This document shows, piece by piece, positions 60,865-64,000 of a stretch of 64,000 nt of DNA (position 1 is its first letter; every line of letters starts with the position of its first letter). The stretch spans positions 1 through 64,000 of the forward strand of contig NZ_JHVK01000017.1 in NCBI RefSeq assembly GCF_000620105.1, written 5' to 3'. Source of the DNA: Microvirgula aerodenitrificans DSM 15089 (GTDB taxonomy: Bacteria > Pseudomonadota > Gammaproteobacteria > Burkholderiales > Aquaspirillaceae). Position numbers and translations under genes: made by a program. The notes under the pieces are model-generated. The model ran no database searches, was not told where the DNA came from, and saw only the letters and a program-made list of their open reading frames with translations.

Positions 60865-62172
60865 ATGCTGAAGTTTTTCCTGCGGCTGTACCTGTTGCTG
60901 ACGCTCGGTTTCGCCGCGTCCTTGCTGCTGATCGACAAGGCGGCCAACGCCTACTTTGCGCCGTATGTCGAGCAGTTCAACCGCGAGGCGGTGCGCGGCC
61001 AGCTGTATTCGCTGCAGCAGGAATTCGAGCAGCGTGCCCCGTCGCAGCGCGAGGCTTTCCGGCGTGAACTGCAGCCGCATTACGGTCTGTCACTGTCGCT
61101 GGTCGATGCCGACACTTTCCCGGCCAGTGCCGACGAGCGGGCAGAACTGCGTGCCGGCCGTTTCGTCCCGCGCGACGAATTTGCGGAGTACCTGGTGCCG
61201 CTGGCCGGCGAGGGCAAGCCGCAATGGCTGCGTGTGGTCCTGCCGCAGGAGCCGGCGCTGAGCGATGTGCTGCTGTTCGGCGTCTATCTGGCACTGGCGG
61301 TCATGGTCGGCATGGTGCTGTTTATCTGGGTCAAGCCGATGTGGCACGACCTGCAGGCGCTGAAACTGGCCGCCCAGCAGGTGGGGGAAGGCCAGCTCGG
61401 CGCCCGCGCCCGGGTGTCGAAGCGCTCGAACATTCGTGATCTGGCGCGGCATTTCAACCAGATGAGCGAGCGCATCGGTCGGCTGATCAGCAGCCAGCGC
61501 GACCTGACCAATGCGCTGTCGCACGAGATCCGTACCCCGCTGGCCCGGCTGTCGTTCGAACTCGACATCCTGCGCCGCGAGGAAGACCCGGTCGCCCGAC
61601 TGGCCCTGATCGAGGAGATGGTCGGTGATGTGCGCGAGCTCGACGACATGGCCACGGAGCTGCTGGCCTATGCGCGGCTGGAACATCGCGGCACGGCGCT
61701 GACGGTGGCGCCGGTCGAACTGCGGGCCTGGCTGGAATCGCTGGTCGAGCAGGTCGCGCTGGAAGCGTCCGCCCGTGGCGTCGAATGCGTGGTGGTGTCC
61801 TGCCCGGACGGTCAGGCTGAATTTGATGCCAGAGTCATGAGCCGGGCGACCATCAATCTGCTGCGCAATGCGATCCGCTATGCGGGACGGCGGGTCGAGT
61901 TGCGCATTGCCGCCTGTGCCGACGGCTATGTGCTGCATGTCGATGATGACGGCCCTGGCATTCCGGCCGAGGCGCGCGACCGCGTCTTCGAGCCGTTCAC
62001 CCGGCTGGACGAGAGCCGTGACCGGACCACCGGTGGCTTCGGTCTTGGTCTGGCCATTGTCCAGCGTGCCGCGCAATGGCATGGCGGTCAGGTGGTAGTG
62101 ACCGCGTCGGCACTCGGTGGTGCGTCGTTCGCGCTGTCGTGGCCGGCGTGCCCCGGTGCGCTGCACGACTGA
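60865..62172 (+). CDS. rstB: Sensor histidine kinase RstB
   Basis: A 435-residue membrane kinase partner of RstA. First helix LRLYLLLTLGFAASLLLID, a periplasmic domain of about 110 residues, second helix LLFGVYLALAVMVGMVLFIW followed by VKPMWHDLQALKLAAQQVGE (HAMP). Phospho-acceptor His220 is in TNALSHEIRTPLARLSFELD. The ATPase has INLLRNAIRYAG, VDDDGPGIP and TGGFGLGLAIV. Sequence and gene order match E. coli RstB. Three-base spacing to rstA implies one operon. Confidence 0.92.
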   Translation: MLKFFLRLYLLLTLGFAASLLLIDKAANAYFAPYVEQFNREAVRGQLYSLQQEFEQRAPSQREAFRRELQPHYGLSLSLVDADTFPASADERAELRAGRFVPRDEFAEYLVPLAGEGKPQWLRVVLPQEPALSDVLLFGVYLALAVMVGMVLFIWVKPMWHDLQALKLAAQQVGEGQLGARARVSKRSNIRDLARHFNQMSERIGRLISSQRDLTNALSHEIRTPLARLSFELDILRREEDPVARLALIEEMVGDVRELDDMATELLAYARLEHRGTALTVAPVELRAWLESLVEQVALEASARGVECVVVSCPDGQAEFDARVMSRATINLLRNAIRYAGRRVELRIAACADGYVLHVDDDGPGIPAEARDRVFEPFTRLDESRDRTTGGFGLGLAIVQRAAQWHGGQVVVTASALGGASFALSWPACPGALHD

Positions 62173-62383
62173 TCCGGCGCCCGGCCGTGCAGGCAATGAC
62201 CATGGCATGATTTGCCGCGAAAATCCGCAGAAGCAAGAAAACGGGCGGGGAACCGGACCGCCCCTGCCATTCGTCGCATGCCGCCGCACCGCCCGCTGCG
62301 TGCGCTTGGCTTGCCGGTGGACGACTGCTAGAGAGGAAAAGGGACCGGCGTTCGCCCGGCTCCTGTCTCGGGGGAAAACGACA

Positions 62384-62593
62384 ATGAAACCGTCGATAGT
62401 GCTGCTGGCGCTGTCGCTGACCGGCTGCGCGTTCGCGAGTTACCAGAACGGGCAGGTCAGCGTGTCATCATTCGGAAATGGCTGTGCCGTGGTCCGGCAC
62501 GACAGCGAAGTCGTGGCGTCCTGCGCCCGGGCCGTCGACATCGGACCGATTACCAATCCGCCGATCCAGCCCGGTGCGGCACCGGCTGAATAG
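62384..62593 (+). CDS. Small hypothetical lipoprotein
   Basis: A 69-residue protein with a lipobox, IVLLALSLTGCAFASYQNG, so the mature protein should be lipid-anchored at Cys15. The short mature part has two further Cys (GNGCAVV, VASCARA) and a Pro-rich tail. GGGGAAAA before the ATG at 62384 is an acceptable ribosome site. No family recognised. It lies between rstB and the TolC-family gene, with about 210 bases from rstB, so it is probably a separate unit. Confidence 0.6.
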   Translation: MKPSIVLLALSLTGCAFASYQNGQVSVSSFGNGCAVVRHDSEVVASCARAVDIGPITNPPIQPGAAPAE

Positions 62594-62647
62594 GCCGCCG
62601 CCGGTCCGCCGGACCGGGAGGGTAAACCGGGTAATAGGTATGTGCTA

Positions 62648-62683
62648 TTGACCAAAATCAACCCAAGGTCATGCTAATGACCT
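62648..62683 (+). promoter_or_regulatory. Promoter with MarR-type palindrome upstream of TolC-family gene
   Basis: TTGACC at 62648-62653 is followed about 17-18 bases later by a -10-like TGCTAAT. The dyad AGGTCAT-GCTA-ATGACCT (62666-62683) covers the -10 position, the style of a MarR-family repressor site. A second weak dyad, AATAG...CTATT, lies at 62633-62649. The regulator gene is not in the window. Confidence 0.6.
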
Positions 62684-62722
62684 AAGATGAAGGTTCTGCG
62701 TTCCTGACTGCCAGGAAGGTCC

Positions 62723-64000
62723 GTGTTGAGCCCGAAATTCGTTTTACTCTCTTCCGCCCTGTTTCTGGCCGGTTTGCCGCCCGCGGTGTCCGCTGAAAAC
62801 CTTGATGACGCCTGGCGGGCCGCGCTGTCCGCCAATCACCGGCTGGCGGCCCAGTCCGAGTCGACTGCCGCCGCCGAGCGCCAGCTGGACAGCGCCAGGG
62901 CGACGCGTCTGCCGACCCTGTCGATCGATGCGTCCTACTACGCACTCGACAATGCCCCTTCCGTGCGCAACAGCATGTCGTCGGTCGGCCTGCCGCTGCC
63001 GGGCAGCGTGACCCTGCCGATTGCCGACGACCATGGCTGGGTCGGCCAGGCCGGCATTACCCAGCCGCTGTATACCAGCGGCAAGATCAGCAATGGCATT
63101 CGTGCCGCCGAGGCCGGCCTCGATGCGGCGCGCGCCGACGAAGGTCGTGAGCGGCTCGACGTCAAGCTGTCGGTGGCGGAAGCCTATCTCGACGTGCTGC
63201 GCGCCGATGCGGCGCAAGAGGTGGCGCGGCAGTATGTCGACAGCCTGGAACACCATCGTCGCGACGTGCAGGCCCTGCTCGACAAGGGCCTGGTCGCCCG
63301 CGCCGACCTGCTGCAGGTCGATGTCGCGCTGGCCGATGCCCGCCAGCGGCGCATCCAGGCCGACAACCGCGTGTCGCTGTCCCGCGCGGCCTACAACCGG
63401 CTGCTGGACCGGCCGCTGCAGCAGCCGGTGTCGCTGCAGGACATGGATCTGCCGCGACCGCAGCGCTCGCTGCTTGAATGGCAGCGCGATGCGGCGCTGA
63501 AACGCGATGAGCTGCAACAGCTCGACGCCACCCGTCGCGCGCTGACCGCGCAGGCGAAAAGCCAGCGCGGCGATGCCGGGCCGCAAGTCGGCCTGTTCGC
63601 CAAACACCTGTATGTTCAGAACCCCTACCTGGTCAATGAGCACATCAACGCTGTCGGCGTGGCAGTGAGCTGGACGCTGTTCGACGGCGGGCTGGTGCGC
63701 AACCGCGCTGCCGCCAGCGAGCGTCAGGCCGCACGCGCCGCCGACCTGAAGGCCGATGCCGAGAGTGCGATCGCGCTGCAGGTCCAGCAGGCCTGGTCGC
63801 TGGAGATCGAGGCCGATGCGCGGCGCGGCGTGGCGCAGAGCGGCGTGGCACTGGCTGACGAGAGCCTGGCGATCCAGCGTGACCGCTACGCCAACGGCCT
63901 GGCCACCCAGAGCGACGTGCTGGATGCACAGGCACGCCGTGCCGATGCGCGCCGCAATCTGCTGAATGCCCGCTACGACCATACCCTCGCCGTACTGCGC
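62723..64000 (+). CDS. TolC-family outer-membrane efflux protein, 3' end beyond the window
   Basis: The frame is open from GTG 62723 to the last base (426 codons). AGGAAGG sits three bases before the GTG. A signal peptide (VLLSSALFLAGLPPAVSAEN) is present without a lipobox, unlike the two NodT-type channels elsewhere in the window. OEP repeats are seen as SANHRLAAQSESTAAAERQL, LDVKLSVAEAYLDVLRADAA and YANGLATQSDVLDAQARRAD. It is close to the end of the family's usual length. It probably opens an operon with an adaptor and an exporter beyond the window, controlled by the MarR-type dyad upstream. Confidence 0.9.
   Translation, partial: MLSPKFVLLSSALFLAGLPPAVSAENLDDAWRAALSANHRLAAQSESTAAAERQLDSARATRLPTLSIDASYYALDNAPSVRNSMSSVGLPLPGSVTLPIADDHGWVGQAGITQPLYTSGKISNGIRAAEAGLDAARADEGRERLDVKLSVAEAYLDVLRADAAQEVARQYVDSLEHHRRDVQALLDKGLVARADLLQVDVALADARQRRIQADNRVSLSRAAYNRLLDRPLQQPVSLQDMDLPRPQRSLLEWQRDAALKRDELQQLDATRRALTAQAKSQRGDAGPQVGLFAKHLYVQNPYLVNEHINAVGVAVSWTLFDGGLVRNRAAASERQAARAADLKADAESAIALQVQQAWSLEIEADARRGVAQSGVALADESLAIQRDRYANGLATQSDVLDAQARRADARRNLLNARYDHTLAVLR

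Noticed and set aside
1-64000. CRISPR arrays, rRNA and tRNA genes
   Set aside because: No regularly spaced repeats, conserved rRNA segments or cloverleaf sequences were recognised by eye on either strand.

Overview
The window is high-GC bacterial chromosome whose gene content points to a motile, oxidase-type betaproteobacterium, most plausibly of the Neisseriales/Chromobacteriaceae. The grounds are Aer-like PAS chemoreceptors, stacked PAS/GGDEF/EAL/HD-GYP proteins, an RstAB pair, several RND pumps, a YfcC carrier and a phasin-like protein. This assignment is inferred from gene content alone. No rRNA, tRNA or CRISPR array was recognised.

Layout. 1-2.6 kb: the end of an IS3-family element inserted into a DUF4011-type helicase/Vsr-like nuclease gene, of which only the 3' part remains. 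2.8-7.4 kb: a GNAT gene, then an electrophile/quinone-reductase operon (MDR reductase, SDR, old yellow enzyme) divergent from an HxlR regulator with clear palindromic operators. 7.5-14.1 kb: a tripartite RND pump in which a TetR gene lies between adaptor/permease and the divergent outer-membrane factor. The same 7-10-7 palindrome overlaps both promoters. 14.1-21.7 kb: an accessory stretch of lower GC with a membrane protein carrying a Cas9-like HNH motif, a small unknown gene, VOC, a diguanylate cyclase, a decayed IS3 transposase, a CatB-like acetyltransferase and secreted unknowns.

21.7-23.8 kb: DinB-like, LeuE and XRE genes. 24.1-37.4 kb: a signalling block of two Aer-like chemoreceptors (one broken by a 19-bp tandem duplication), a hybrid kinase with an HD-GYP regulator, and a HisKA_2 kinase with a REC-PAS-PAS-GGDEF-EAL regulator. 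A YfcC carrier sits inside the block. 37.6-41.8 kb: thioesterase, LysR/TauE, and a LysR gene divergent from a class A beta-lactamase.

41.8-44.1 kb: a decayed islet with a higB-like toxin remnant that still has a palindromic operator, a phage tail-fibre gene and its frameshifted assembly partner. 44.1-47.8 kb: DUF1801, a DHA2-type MFS pump divergent from a LysR gene, an autotransporter-barrel remnant and a GNAT gene. 47.8-54.1 kb: soxR divergent from a complete RND operon, with a near-consensus SoxR box in a 19-bp promoter spacer. 54.2-62.6 kb: an MCP, a glycine-zipper lipoprotein, a phasin-like protein, an ICMT-like membrane methyltransferase, DUF1508, an alpha/beta hydrolase with Cys in the nucleophile position, rstA-rstB and a small lipoprotein. 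62.7 kb to the end: a TolC-family gene that runs off the window behind a MarR-type palindrome.

Taken together, the region combines drug, redox and electrophile defence (two complete RND systems, a TolC start, beta-lactamase, SoxR, HxlR-controlled reductases) with a dense chemotaxis and cyclic-di-GMP network. Small decayed mobile pieces are scattered between conserved genes.
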